This document shows, piece after piece, positions 28,546-38,128 of a DNA stretch of 64,000 bases. Under the pieces are notes generated by a model that was not told where the DNA came from, did not search any database, and saw nothing but the letters and a program-made list of their open reading frames with translations. The translations under genes were made by a program, and so were the position numbers. This DNA comes from Martensiomyces pterosporus. Taxonomy: Eukaryota; Kickxellomycota; Kickxellomycetes; Kickxellales; Kickxellaceae. The stretch spans positions 4,088 to 68,087 of the forward strand of contig MU603960.1 in the NCBI GenBank assembly GCA_025201845.1. The letters run 5' to 3'. Positions within the stretch are counted from its first letter, which is position 1. Each line of letters opens with the position of its first letter.

Positions 28546-30207
28546 ATGACACGGTATCTTCTTTTCGTCTTGGCCATCGCCCTGCTGGCACATACATCCA
28601 ACTGCGCCCGTGTTGTCTATGATTGGGACATCGGCTATGTGACAGTCAACAGGGACGGCTACAACACGCGCCGTGCCGTTGGCGTCAACGGAAAGCTGCC
28701 GATTCCTCCGATGGAGCTCACAGTCGGCGACACTCTTGTGCTGAACGTGCACAACTCGCTCAACGTAACCACCTCGGTGCACTCGCACGGCCTCTTCCAC
28801 AACGGCACCAGCTACCTTGACGGCGCCGCCACAGTCACTCAGTGCGGAATCCCACCCAACGAGTCATTCACCTACTCCTACGTCGTTGAGCAGGCAGGCA
28901 CCTTCTGGATGCATGGGCACGACCACCACCAGAACTCTGACGGCCTGCGCACGCCGCTCATTGTGCACGAGAAATGTGAACCGCCGTTTGAGTACGACGA
29001 CGAGTATCTGTTTGCGCTGGAGGACTGGTACGCCGAGCAGTTTGACGAGCGTGCCCAGGAAACCATGGATCCTAACAAGCCGTTCCCGCCACCCCACGGA
29101 TACGGGTTTGGGATTATAAATGGATACAACGGCAACGACACAAAGCCCATCAGCTTCAAACCGGGCAGGACGTACCGCCTGCGCGTGGTGAACATGGCGT
29201 CGACGCAGTGGTTCCAGTTCAGCATCCAGGGCCACAAGCTGAGAGTGATAGAGGCAGACGGGGTGTACTGCGAGCCCAAGGAAGTCGATGGGCTGGATAT
29301 GAGCCCTGCCCAGCGGTACTCGGTGCTGGTCACAGCGCACAACTCGACCGAGTACAACTACAGATACAATGCAACCATGTACGCAAGCTTCATCCCTCCT
29401 GCACCTGGCCTGTCGCCCAGAGTATTCATGGGTCTCGTTGAATACAAACAGGGCGCACCCGTCAAGAATATGACCATGGACGCGGAGAGCTTTGAGTGGG
29501 TCGACGACCTCAATCTCAATGCACTCGACCAGCAGGAGGCACTTCCGGTGGACCGCTCGATGAACTTCACCATTGGCAACAACCCGTACACGAACGGGCT
29601 GCACCTGGACCATATCAACAACATCACCTACGCGGCGCCCCTGGTTCCCTCGCTGTACACGGCGCTCAGCATGGGCGACCTGGCCACAAATGAGTCGGTC
29701 TACGGACCGCAAACACACGCATTCGTGCTGAAGCACCTGGAGGTTGTGGAGTTCATTATCCACAACCCCAACGCCCTCCCGCACCCGCTCCACCTGCACG
29801 GCCATGCGTTCCAAATAATGGGGTACGGGCCAGCCCCGCCTTCCTTCCCGCTCAACAGCACGCTAGCCTCGGATAGAACACAGCAGGGCGCACCAGCGCG
29901 GCGCGACACGCTGGTTATTCCGCCGTACCAGTACATCACGATCAGATTCAGAGCGGACAACCCAGGCGTGTGGCTGCTGCACTGCCACATGGATATACAC
30001 TTTGTGCTGGGCATGGTGATGACATTCGTCGAGGCACCGCTTGAGCTGCAGAAGAGCCAGCAGGTTCCTGTGGAGATGTTTGAGCTGTGCTGGAAGCAGG
30101 GCGTGAAGACCAGCGGCAATGCGGCTGGAAACGCCGGGTTCGACCTTACGGGCTTGACGCCGTCGCCTACAATTGAGGCACACGGCAACCAGACGGTCCC
30201 AACGTAG
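28546..30207 (+). CDS. Secreted multicopper oxidase, laccase/Fet3-like (MCO 3)
   Basis: 553 residues. Signal peptide MTRYLLFVLAIALLAHTSNC, then RVVYDWDIGYVTVNRDG. Copper motifs: HSHG, WMHGHDHHQNSDG, HPLHLHGHAF and LLHCHMDIHFVLGM (axial Met). The second motif carries an extra His (HDHHQ instead of HNLHQ). The segment QFSIQGHKLRVIEADG again lacks the Fet3 iron Glu. No membrane anchor. Many NxT/S sites. Adjacent copies in the same direction with about 70 percent similar-looking sequence indicate tandem duplication followed by divergence. Confidence 0.88.
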   Translation: MTRYLLFVLAIALLAHTSNCARVVYDWDIGYVTVNRDGYNTRRAVGVNGKLPIPPMELTVGDTLVLNVHNSLNVTTSVHSHGLFHNGTSYLDGAATVTQCGIPPNESFTYSYVVEQAGTFWMHGHDHHQNSDGLRTPLIVHEKCEPPFEYDDEYLFALEDWYAEQFDERAQETMDPNKPFPPPHGYGFGIINGYNGNDTKPISFKPGRTYRLRVVNMASTQWFQFSIQGHKLRVIEADGVYCEPKEVDGLDMSPAQRYSVLVTAHNSTEYNYRYNATMYASFIPPAPGLSPRVFMGLVEYKQGAPVKNMTMDAESFEWVDDLNLNALDQQEALPVDRSMNFTIGNNPYTNGLHLDHINNITYAAPLVPSLYTALSMGDLATNESVYGPQTHAFVLKHLEVVEFIIHNPNALPHPLHLHGHAFQIMGYGPAPPSFPLNSTLASDRTQQGAPARRDTLVIPPYQYITIRFRADNPGVWLLHCHMDIHFVLGMVMTFVEAPLELQKSQQVPVEMFELCWKQGVKTSGNAAGNAGFDLTGLTPSPTIEAHGNQTVPT

Positions 30208-30739
30208 CCATCTCTCCCTCTTCCTTCAAATGTCGGCGAATTGAGTGCAGCAACCCGGACTGGTGGCCATCCCCTGGAGTGCGTTACGTCACAGAGGTGG
30301 ATAACCGGGCGCTTGGTGCTCCAAGCACCCCCTGTTAAACCCGCATAAAGAAAAATAGCCGATTGGGGGTGGGCGGAGGTTGACTAATGCGAATATACCC
30401 TGAGGAGGCATGTACCTTCTACACGGCAGAACTAAATGGCCCGGCTTACACTGCTTGCTAAAGATAAACAGCCGAACAGATAGATGGGGGGCATTAGTAA
30501 TAGCGATAATCTCGCAACCTCTCACAGGGTCGCTTGATACGTCACATGCGCACGGAATATGTGCACTGCATGTAAAGCGGGTGTGCATGGCTGGCTATTG
30601 TGGTGGGCGAAACACACATGTTAGTGTGTATACAGCAAATAATTGACAGCATGGCATGTGGCCCTAGTCCTGTCGAGAGGCCATGAAACAAGAGAGGAAG
30701 GGCCAGGCCCCGCGCCCGGAACGTGGGTAGCAGCTGCAG
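30208..30739. other. Intergenic between MCO 3 and catalase
   Basis: No supportable gene. A GGAGGAGG-rich leader follows the catalase TATA box. Confidence 0.45.
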
Positions 30740-30747
30740 TATAAAAG
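30740..30747 (+). promoter_or_regulatory. TATA box of the catalase gene
   Basis: TATAAAAG, 140 bases upstream of the ATG at 30880. Confidence 0.65.
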
Positions 30748-30879
30748 GAGGAGGAGGAGGCAAGGGTGGGCCGCCCTGGCGAGAGCAGAAAGCTGCCAGC
30801 ATCCACGCCACATTTCTCTACTCACAAGAACAGCCTACTTTCCAAACAGCTCTACACTGCTTATTGCTTATTGCTCAGC

Positions 30880-32361
30880 ATGAAGAGCACTGATCTCCCA
30901 CTCAACGAGGACCTCGGCGTCCTCACCACTGGCAGCGGCAACCCCGTCCAGAGCAACCAGACCACGCAGACAGCTGGGTTCTACGGGCCCGCGCTGCTGC
31001 AGGACTTCCACCTCATCGACAAGCTTGCTCACTTTGACCGCGAGCGCATCCCCGAGCGCGTCGTGCACGCCAAGGGCGCGGGCGCGCACGGGTACTTTGA
31101 GGTGACCAAGGACATCTCGCACCTGACGTGCGCCAAGTTCCTCAGCCAGGTGGGCAAGCGCACGCCCGTCTTCGCGCGCTTCTCGACAGTGGGTGGCGAG
31201 AGCGGGTCAGCCGACACTGCGCGCGACCCACGCGGCTTCGCCCTCAAGTTCTACACGGAGGAGGGCAACTGGGACATGGTTGGCAACAACACCCCCATTT
31301 TCTTCATCCGCGACCCCCTGAAGTTCCCCGACTTCATCCACACGCAGAAGAGGGACCCCCGGACGCACCTGAAGAACCCCGACATGCAGTGGGACTTCTG
31401 GTCGCACGTGCCCGAGGCCCTGCACCAGGTGATGATTCTCTTCTCCAACCGCGGAACGCCCGACGGGTTCCGCCACATGCACGGGTACTCCAGCCACGCG
31501 CTGAAGCTCGTCAGGGAGGACGGGTCGTTCCACTACGTCAAGTGGCACTTCCGCACGGACCAGGGGGTCAAGAACCTCAAGGCAGCCGAGGCCGAGGCGC
31601 TGGCGGCAACCAGCCCCGACTACGCCACGCAGGATCTCTTTGAGGCCATCGAGAGGGGCGACCATCCGTCGTGGACCGCCTACATCCAGGTGATGACGGA
31701 GGAGGAGGCCCTCGGCTACAAGTACAACCCCTTCGACGTCACCAAGGTCGTCAGCCAGAAGGACTTCCCACTGCAGGAGGTCGGGCGCTTCGTGCTCAAC
31801 CGCAACCCCGAGAACTACTTCGCCGAGGTCGAGCAGGCCGCCTTCTCGCCGTCCCACATGGTGCCTGGAATTGCCCCCTCGCCCGACCGCATGCTCCAGG
31901 GCCGTCTGTTCAGCTACCCCGACACGCACCGCCACCGCCTGGGCGCCAACTACCTCCAGCTGCCCATCAACCGCCCGCAGGTGCCTGTGCTGAACCACCA
32001 GCGCGACGGCCCCATGAGCGCTGGCGACAATGGCGGAAGGCTGCCCAACTACGAGCCCAACTCGTTTGGCGGGCCCCACCAGAACCTGAGGTCGCGGGAG
32101 ATCGACCAGGCGTCCGTCGTGCAGGGGACTGTGGGTCGCCATGTGTACGAGCTCACCGACGACGACTTTAAGCAGCCCAGGGACCTGTATAGGCTGCTGA
32201 GCACGGAGGAGCAGCAGGATCTTGTGGACAACATTGCAGGGAACATTGCGCTCGCCAAGCCGGTGTTCCAGAGAAGCATCCTGCCGCACATCAAGCGCAT
32301 TGACGAGGAGTTTGGTGCGCGTGTGGAGGCCATTCTGCGCGCAAAGAACCCTGATCTCTAA
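30880..32361 (+). CDS. Catalase, small-subunit (clade 3-like) haem enzyme
   Basis: 493 residues from the ATG at 30880; the in-frame extension upstream covers the TATA box and leader and is not used. Dismutates hydrogen peroxide. Visible motifs: [16 protein letters not shown] with the catalytic His (about residue 70), [20 protein letters not shown], the distal Asn region ([20 protein letters not shown]) and the proximal haem Tyr motif [14 protein letters not shown] (about 343). Length fits small-subunit catalases. The C-terminus ends KNPDL, not SKL-like, so it may be cytosolic rather than peroxisomal. Extreme G/C-ending codon use suggests strong expression. It lies directly downstream of the MCO array, which may be chance or reflect peroxide handling. 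Confidence 0.96.
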   Translation: MKSTDLPLNEDLGVLTTGSGNPVQSNQTTQTAGFYGPALLQDFHLIDKLAHFDRERIPERVVHAKGAGAHGYFEVTKDISHLTCAKFLSQVGKRTPVFARFSTVGGESGSADTARDPRGFALKFYTEEGNWDMVGNNTPIFFIRDPLKFPDFIHTQKRDPRTHLKNPDMQWDFWSHVPEALHQVMILFSNRGTPDGFRHMHGYSSHALKLVREDGSFHYVKWHFRTDQGVKNLKAAEAEALAATSPDYATQDLFEAIERGDHPSWTAYIQVMTEEEALGYKYNPFDVTKVVSQKDFPLQEVGRFVLNRNPENYFAEVEQAAFSPSHMVPGIAPSPDRMLQGRLFSYPDTHRHRLGANYLQLPINRPQVPVLNHQRDGPMSAGDNGGRLPNYEPNSFGGPHQNLRSREIDQASVVQGTVGRHVYELTDDDFKQPRDLYRLLSTEEQQDLVDNIAGNIALAKPVFQRSILPHIKRIDEEFGARVEAILRAKNPDL

Positions 32362-33398
32362 TCTTTTCCTTTCTTTTCCTTTCTCTTTTTCCTTCTTCTT
32401 GGCTCTCTTTTCCTTTTTCTTGGTTCTCCTTTGACTATCAGGCAGCAGCAGCAGCAGCCTTTGCTTTTGAGGTGCTTAGCAAAGAAAGGTTGGCTGTGAA
32501 ATGTCCAAGTGACACCGTTAAGAGTTGAATCCAATCCGCCTCTAAGGCGCACATCCAGAGGCACTCACCACAGAGGCCGTCCACACGCGTGCTACTGGCG
32601 GCTGAGCAGGCCGCAGAACCGCCATCCCGAGTGCGGGAGCTCCCCCTGCAACGGGCATTCGCGATAGTGCCTGGTTGCCACTGCTGCAGCTGCTAGTCCA
32701 GCTGCTGATGGTCAACACCGTGGCCAGACTCTCCTTGCAAGCGATTGATGGCGCCTGGAAATCAGATTGCGTGCTAGAGGCGGCCAGCAGTGCAGAGGAG
32801 GACCCTCCTCTGGAATTGCACAGCGCTGAATGCCGTTTTTTTTTTTGAACTGAACACTTGATTGATCGCCACAATGCGTCAAGTAATATGCAGCGCGCCA
32901 ACATGTAAATGTCACCTACGTGCGAAAGCTGTATGTGGGTGACCTCCAGCCAGTCAACTCGCAGCGCCAAGGACCACGCCGCCATTAATCATGCCCCTTG
33001 TCTTCTTGGCAGCTCCCCGGAACCGCGGCTCCGCCCCCCACTATACTGCGCGACTCGCCAGCACCCACGCTGGAGGAGCGGTGTCTTGGTTTAGAGCGCG
33101 GCTGGCACTTCGTTAGACAAGCAAAACGCTACTCCTGGCTCGCGTGTGCCTTCTCTATTGTATTTCTCTCGCTTGACACGTATTACTTTCCCCTTGTTAC
33201 CCAGATTTCAGCTGGTCTCTTTCTGCGCTCTACTCGCTCTATCTGCTGCTGCTGCTTCTCTCGCTTGACACGTATTACTTTCCCCTTGTTACCCAGATTT
33301 CAGCTGGTCTCTTTCTGCGCTCTACTCGCTCTATCTGCTGCTGCTGCTGCTTTTGTTTTCTCTTTGTTTTTGAGCAGCACGCAACCAAAGAGGAGAAA
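32362..33398. other. Intergenic between catalase and VPS4
   Basis: About 1 kb. No supportable gene. Contains a T-tract near 32837 and the 92-base tandem duplication described separately. Confidence 0.45.
33164..33347. repeat. Perfect tandem duplication of a 92-base unit upstream of VPS4
   Basis: Copy 1 is 33164-33255 and copy 2 is 33256-33347, apparently identical, with one extra CTG after copy 2. The unit is pyrimidine-rich and ends in a CTG run, which may have promoted slippage or unequal exchange. It lies 52 bases before the VPS4 start codon and so probably in its leader or core promoter. Confidence 0.9.
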
Positions 33399-35017
33399 AT
33401 GTCTGGGAGCAACTTTCTAGATGTACGTTCGAATTGCCCAAGGACTCGCGATACGGGGCGCCAGAACCACACGCACACACAGTGAGAGGAGCATGAACGT
33501 CGTTGCTATGCGCCAGTTTGAACCCTCCCCTTGCTAATCGCTATTTTGGCTGCTTTGCTTTTGTAGAAGGCGGTGGAGATTATCAACAAGGCCATTGCCG
33601 AGGATACAGCGGGGAACTATGAAGAGGCGTACAAGCTGTATATGAACGCGCTCGAGTGGTTCATGACTGCAATGAAATGTAAGTGCAAGAGCAGCAGGGG
33701 CTCCTCAAGGTGCCTGTTTTGTTGTTGTTGTTGATGACGCTAGAGCCCGTGCTGACTGTTCCAGATGCTGCATCCTCTGCATCCTCTGCTTAAACACCTT
33801 GCCTTGTTGTAGACGAAAAGTACGAGAAGCGCAAGGAGCATATCCGGAAAAAGCTGGCAGAGTACATGGATCGCGCAGAGCAACTCAAGGAGCACATACT
33901 CAAATCGCAGGACAAGAAGAAGCCAGTGGCCGTGGGCAGCAATGGAGGAGGGCCCAAGAAGAAGAGCAACGGCTCCGCTGGCAAGGGCGACGACGACGAC
34001 GGCAATCTGGACAGCGAGACAAAGAAGCTTCGGCAAGGGCTTGAGGGGGCTATTTTGAGCGAGAAGCCCAACGTGCATTGGGAGGACGTGGCTGGGCTGG
34101 ATGGCGCCAAGGAGTCACTCAAGGAGGCTGTGATTCTGCCCATCAAGTTCCCGCAGCTGTTCACGGGCAAACGCACGCCTTGGCGCGGAATCCTGCTCTA
34201 CGGACCACCAGGCACGGGTAAGTCCTATTTGGCGAAGGCCGTGGCCACCGAGGCCAACTCCACTTTCTATGCGGTGTCATCATCAGATTTGGTCTCAAAG
34301 TGGATGGGCGAGAGCGAGAGGCTGGTCAAGAACCTGTTTGCCATGGCCAGAGAAAACAAGCCGTCGATTATCTTCATCGACGAGGTGGACTCGCTGTGCG
34401 GAACTAGAGGCGAGGGCGAGTCGGAGGCGTCGAGGAGGATAAAGACCGAGTTTTTGGTGCAGATGAATGGCGTTGGAAACGACGACACGGGTGTGCTGGT
34501 GCTGGGTGCGACTAACATTCCGTGGGCCCTGGACTCAGCCATTAGGCGTCGCTTTGAGAAACGCATCTTTATCCCGCTCCCGGACCCGGCTGCGCGGGCG
34601 CGCATGTTCCAGCTGCACATTGGCAATACCCCTTGCACGCTCACTCAGCGAGACTACAAGATGCTGGCGGACCGCACGGACGGCTACTCCGGATCCGACA
34701 TTGCAGTCATTGTCAGAGACGCACTGATGCAGCCGATTCGCAAGGTGCAGCTGGCCACGCACTTCAAGCGTGTGGTGAAGCCGGCCGATAGAACACAGCC
34801 AGAAGGGCAGCAGAGGGAGTACTGGACCCCTTGCTCGCCCGGCGACCCACAGGCAGTGGAGAAGACATGGTCCGAGGTCAGCGGCGACGAGCTGTGGGAA
34901 CCGGACCTTACCCTGCAGGACTTCCTTAAGGCCGTCAAGAACAGCAGGCCGACCGTTAACGACGAGGACTTGAAGAAGCAGATCGATTTTACGAATGACT
35001 TTGGGCAGGAGGGCTAA
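33399..35017 (+). CDS. VPS4: Vacuolar protein sorting ATPase VPS4 (three exons)
   Basis: Exons 33399-33422, 33567-33678 and 33813-35017; introns of 144 and 134 bases with donors GTACGT and GTAAGT and acceptors TTGTAG. The product is 446 residues (yeast Vps4 437). Exon 1 codes only for MSGSNFLD. Exon 2 and the start of exon 3 give the MIT domain ([20 protein letters not shown], then [20 protein letters not shown]). A flexible linker leads to the AAA ATPase: Walker [10 protein letters not shown] (about 176), Walker [11 protein letters not shown] (about 230), an arginine-finger region RRRFEKRI, and the C-terminal Vps4 helix ([18 protein letters not shown]). It disassembles ESCRT-III polymers in endosomal sorting, cytokinesis and membrane repair. 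Confidence 0.96.
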
Positions 35018-35306
35018 AATACCACCCCCCTCCCATGGGGCTTGCCTTCTCCCTCTAGGCTTTCTCTTTTACTTCGTTAGTTTTACCTCAGCTATACTTT
35101 ATCACCGGCCTCCACATCCGCATGCGAGACTGTTTGCCCCACGTGACAGTCTCCAATACTTTGGGACATTGCCGTCGGTAGCTTTACTTGAGGTTTTCAG
35201 TGGGGGGAATTGGTGCCGCAGCTTGTGAAAATCTGCCTGCTTCTGCATTCCGTCTGCCATCTCCATTGTATACAGGCATCCGGCGATTCCCGCTTGAAGA
35301 TAGACG

Positions 35307-36596
35307 ATGGCTGCTGCCGACAACAACAACAACAACAATAACAATAACAACAGCAACAATGCGGGTGATGAGGACGACTACATCGATATCGACGATACCG
35401 GGCCCGAAGGACTCAAGGGAGCCGATGGCGGCTATGCCTGGGAAGAGGAGTACAAGCGGTCGTGGGATGTGATCCAGGAAGACGAGAGCGGCAGCCTGCA
35501 AAGCGCCGTGCAGGGCATCCAAGAGCAGCTGAAGCGCAAGCGCCGGCTGCGCGACACCGAAGCAATCCAGAGAGGGATTATCCGGCACGTTGTGCTTGTA
35601 ATCGACGGATCCGAGAGCATGGGTGCACGCGACATGCGGCCCACCCGGATTTTGGCAACTCTCCAGCTGCTGGAGTCGTTTGTGGGCGAGTACTTTGACC
35701 AGAACCCCATTTCGCAGCTGGCTATTATTTCAACGAAGGACGGGCTGGCTGAAAAGCTGACTGATCTGAGCGGAAACCCCATTGACCACATCAACGCACT
35801 GAGGGATAAAAGCAACCGCGACTTGGCCGGCGAACCGTCGCTGCAGAATGCACTGGAGCTGGCTATGCACACGTTGAGGAGGGCTCCCACACACGGGTCC
35901 AAGGAGATTGTGTGCATATTCGGGTCGTTGACTACGTGTGATCCGGGGGACATCGAGCAGACGCTGCAGGCGCTCAAGCATGCGGAGGTGCGGGTGTCGA
36001 TGGTGCAGCTGGCGGCCGAGGTGTTTGTGTTTAAGCGCATTTGCAAGGAGACCAAGGGTCTGTTTGCCGTCGCGGCAGATGAGAATAATCTGAAGGAGAC
36101 CCTGTTTGAGTGTATTCCGCCGCCGCCAGTGGTCAGCTCGAAGGCGACGTCGGATATGATCCAAATGGGGTTCCCGATTAGAGCCAACAACGGCGATGTG
36201 CCCACGCCGTGTGCGTGCCATCACGAGCTGTCGTTTACGGGGTACATTTGCCCCAGGTGCCTGTCGAAGGTTTGCACGCTGCCCACTGACTGCGATGTGT
36301 GTGGCCTGCCATTGGTGTCCGCCCCGCATTTGGCGAGGTCGTATCACCACTTGTTCCCTGAGGAGAACTTCAAGGAGGTGCCGGCAGAGGAAAGCACCAG
36401 GGAAAAGGCGTGCTTTGGGTGCGAGGCTGTGTTCAGAGATACCAGCACCCGCCAGGCTCAGCAAACGAAGGAGCTGGGTGGCGCTGTGGCTGTGGGGTCG
36501 GGCAGATACCAGTGCCCCAAGTGCAAGCACGACTTTTGTCTGGATTGCGACATCTTTGTCCACGAAACCCTTCATAACTGCCCTGGATGTGTATAA
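35307..36596 (+). CDS. SSL1: TFIIH core subunit SSL1 (p44)
   Basis: 429 residues. After an Asn-rich start coded by AAC/AAT repeats (about residues 5-17) come an acidic patch, the Ssl1 N-terminal segment (RSWDVIQEDESGSL) and a von Willebrand A domain (RHVVLVIDGSESM with DxSxS-like metal site, about 92-270). Two C-terminal zinc modules follow: CACHHELSFTGYICPRC ... CDVC and CFGCEAVF ... YQCPKCKHDFCLDCDIFVHE, a C4 plus RING-like C4/C4HC2 arrangement of TFIIH C1-like fingers. Works in transcription initiation and nucleotide excision repair by supporting the XPD/Rad3 helicase. Intronless. Confidence 0.95.
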   Translation: MAAADNNNNNNNNNNSNNAGDEDDYIDIDDTGPEGLKGADGGYAWEEEYKRSWDVIQEDESGSLQSAVQGIQEQLKRKRRLRDTEAIQRGIIRHVVLVIDGSESMGARDMRPTRILATLQLLESFVGEYFDQNPISQLAIISTKDGLAEKLTDLSGNPIDHINALRDKSNRDLAGEPSLQNALELAMHTLRRAPTHGSKEIVCIFGSLTTCDPGDIEQTLQALKHAEVRVSMVQLAAEVFVFKRICKETKGLFAVAADENNLKETLFECIPPPPVVSSKATSDMIQMGFPIRANNGDVPTPCACHHELSFTGYICPRCLSKVCTLPTDCDVCGLPLVSAPHLARSYHHLFPEENFKEVPAEESTREKACFGCEAVFRDTSTRQAQQTKELGGAVAVGSGRYQCPKCKHDFCLDCDIFVHETLHNCPGCV

Positions 36597-37334
36597 TAAT
36601 AGGCAGCTCGGTTGTTTCCTTTTTCCTGTGCCGCTGAGGGCGGAGCCTCGCTTGCTGCGTAAACCTGCTGTTTAATTATTGGTGCTGCCATTTCGTGGAT
36701 ACCCCAATACTAGCTATCTGAATGTGATGAGGAGAGATGGCGAATAAACTGGGAGATAGCATATTGACCGCTGCTGCTGCATGGGGGCTATATGGCGCAT
36801 ATAATACAATATCACCATCGTATCCCCCAGCCATCTCTCCAGGAAGATATGCTTGCTAGTCATGTCCCTGGAAACACCGTTTTTAAAAGAGCTGAACCCC
36901 CCTATCGCTCATTGTAATACAGGTGTGCAATATATTCACACAGGCTACTGTCTAGAAAGCGCTATCGCGAGCAATATTTCAATCTCTTTCCCCACACGCT
37001 GTCGTTCTCATTAAGCTGCACAAACTCTTCTTCCCCCTTCCCCACACACATTCACACGTATATGAAAGGGAAATTGCACTCACTTGTTGCTTAACAGGCT
37101 CACACACGTGTGTGAAAACCTCCATAGCTTGCAGGGAAATCCGCTCAGCAAGACATAAATGAACAAGGGAAAAAAACGCTACAGTGGTGCTGAGTATTTC
37201 CATTTAAGCTACTACCGATTCCCGCCTGCTGAACCAAGGCCCAAAAACCAACCATTGTCGCCATTTCTGTATACAGAGGCATTCCACCCACTTTATCGCT
37301 GGCTCCTCTCCATTTCAGTATATACACAATAGCA
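36597..37334. other. Intergenic, no gene seen
   Basis: AT-richer sequence with several TATA-like words (near 36784-36805 and 37265) that may serve the next gene. Confidence 0.4.
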
Positions 37335-37883
37335 ATGACTCGCAGATTCCTCAGCATCAGTGTCTTTGTCTTTGTCTCAATTGCCATAGTCGACGCCTTG
37401 TACCCGGATGCCAACGCAGGCGCAGAGCCCTCACCATCCATGGAGCCAACGGCCGAGCACACACGCGGCATGATGTTCTTCGAACCGTGCGACGACTGCT
37501 GCTGCGGGAATCCCGGGTACGAGGAGGCCTACGACGGCTGCGAGCACAGGTGCCGCATCAACAAGCCGTCGCCGGATGTCACCGTCCATGTGCTCCAGCC
37601 CCCGCCCACGTTCATCTACGACGTCACACAGACTGCCCGCTACACAGAGCACCGCGACTGCTGCGGATGTCCCTATGTATGCGGCCCCTGCTGCATCCCT
37701 CAGGGCGAGGTGTTGGCGCCTGGAAATATTGGAAGGCGCGTTGCGATCAGCCACTGTGGCGGCGGCGGCGGCTGCGGTGCTACTGCTACCCGTGGTGCCG
37801 GTTGTGGTGGTGGTGGTAGTTGTGGTGGTGGTGGTGGTGGTGGTGGTGGTGGTGGTGGCAGTCACTACAGGCGCCGTCACTGA
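37335..37883 (+). CDS. Small secreted Cys-rich protein with Gly tail, unrecognised
   Basis: 182 residues. A clear signal peptide (MTRRFLSISVFVFVSIAIVD, cleaved near VDA) is followed by an acidic Pro-rich stretch. Then come two Cys clusters (EPCDDCCCGNPG ... CEHRC at about 50-75, and DCCGCPYVCGPCCIP at about 111-125) and a Gly tail (Cys-Gly blocks, then a run of 14 Gly coded by GGT repeats), ending HYRRRH. The paired CC and CxC motifs suggest disulfide-rich or metal-binding structure. I recognise no family. A TATATACA word lies only about 15 bases before the ATG, too close to act as a TATA box; an upstream one near 37265 is more likely. Wall or spore-coat protein is a guess. Confidence 0.6.
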   Translation: MTRRFLSISVFVFVSIAIVDALYPDANAGAEPSPSMEPTAEHTRGMMFFEPCDDCCCGNPGYEEAYDGCEHRCRINKPSPDVTVHVLQPPPTFIYDVTQTARYTEHRDCCGCPYVCGPCCIPQGEVLAPGNIGRRVAISHCGGGGGCGATATRGAGCGGGGSCGGGGGGGGGGGGSHYRRRH

Positions 37884-38128
37884 ACACTGCCTCCTGCAAG
37901 TACCACACCTTGCGGCCAGATTCTCAATTGACTCACTTCGTTTACTAGCACTCTTTTCCATAGCTGCTAACACTCTCTTTGTTACGATTTCCCCTTTCAC
38001 CCAGAGCAGGGAGCTCCACTCAGCAGCATCCCGGCTTTCATCAACTAATACACCCTCTTCCTCCTCCATCTGATGCATGCGTGTTTCTATTAACAGCACA
38101 AAATCAACGAGAAGCCAAAGTACAAATA

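Noticed and set aside
37317..37324. TATATACA as promoter of the Cys-rich gene
   Set aside because: Only about 15 bases before the ATG that begins a convincing signal peptide; too close to place a transcript start.
37800..37860. GGT repeats as a CRISPR-like or structural array
   Set aside because: A simple trinucleotide run coding poly-Gly in frame; no spacers. No CRISPR array or prokaryotic element is present in the window.
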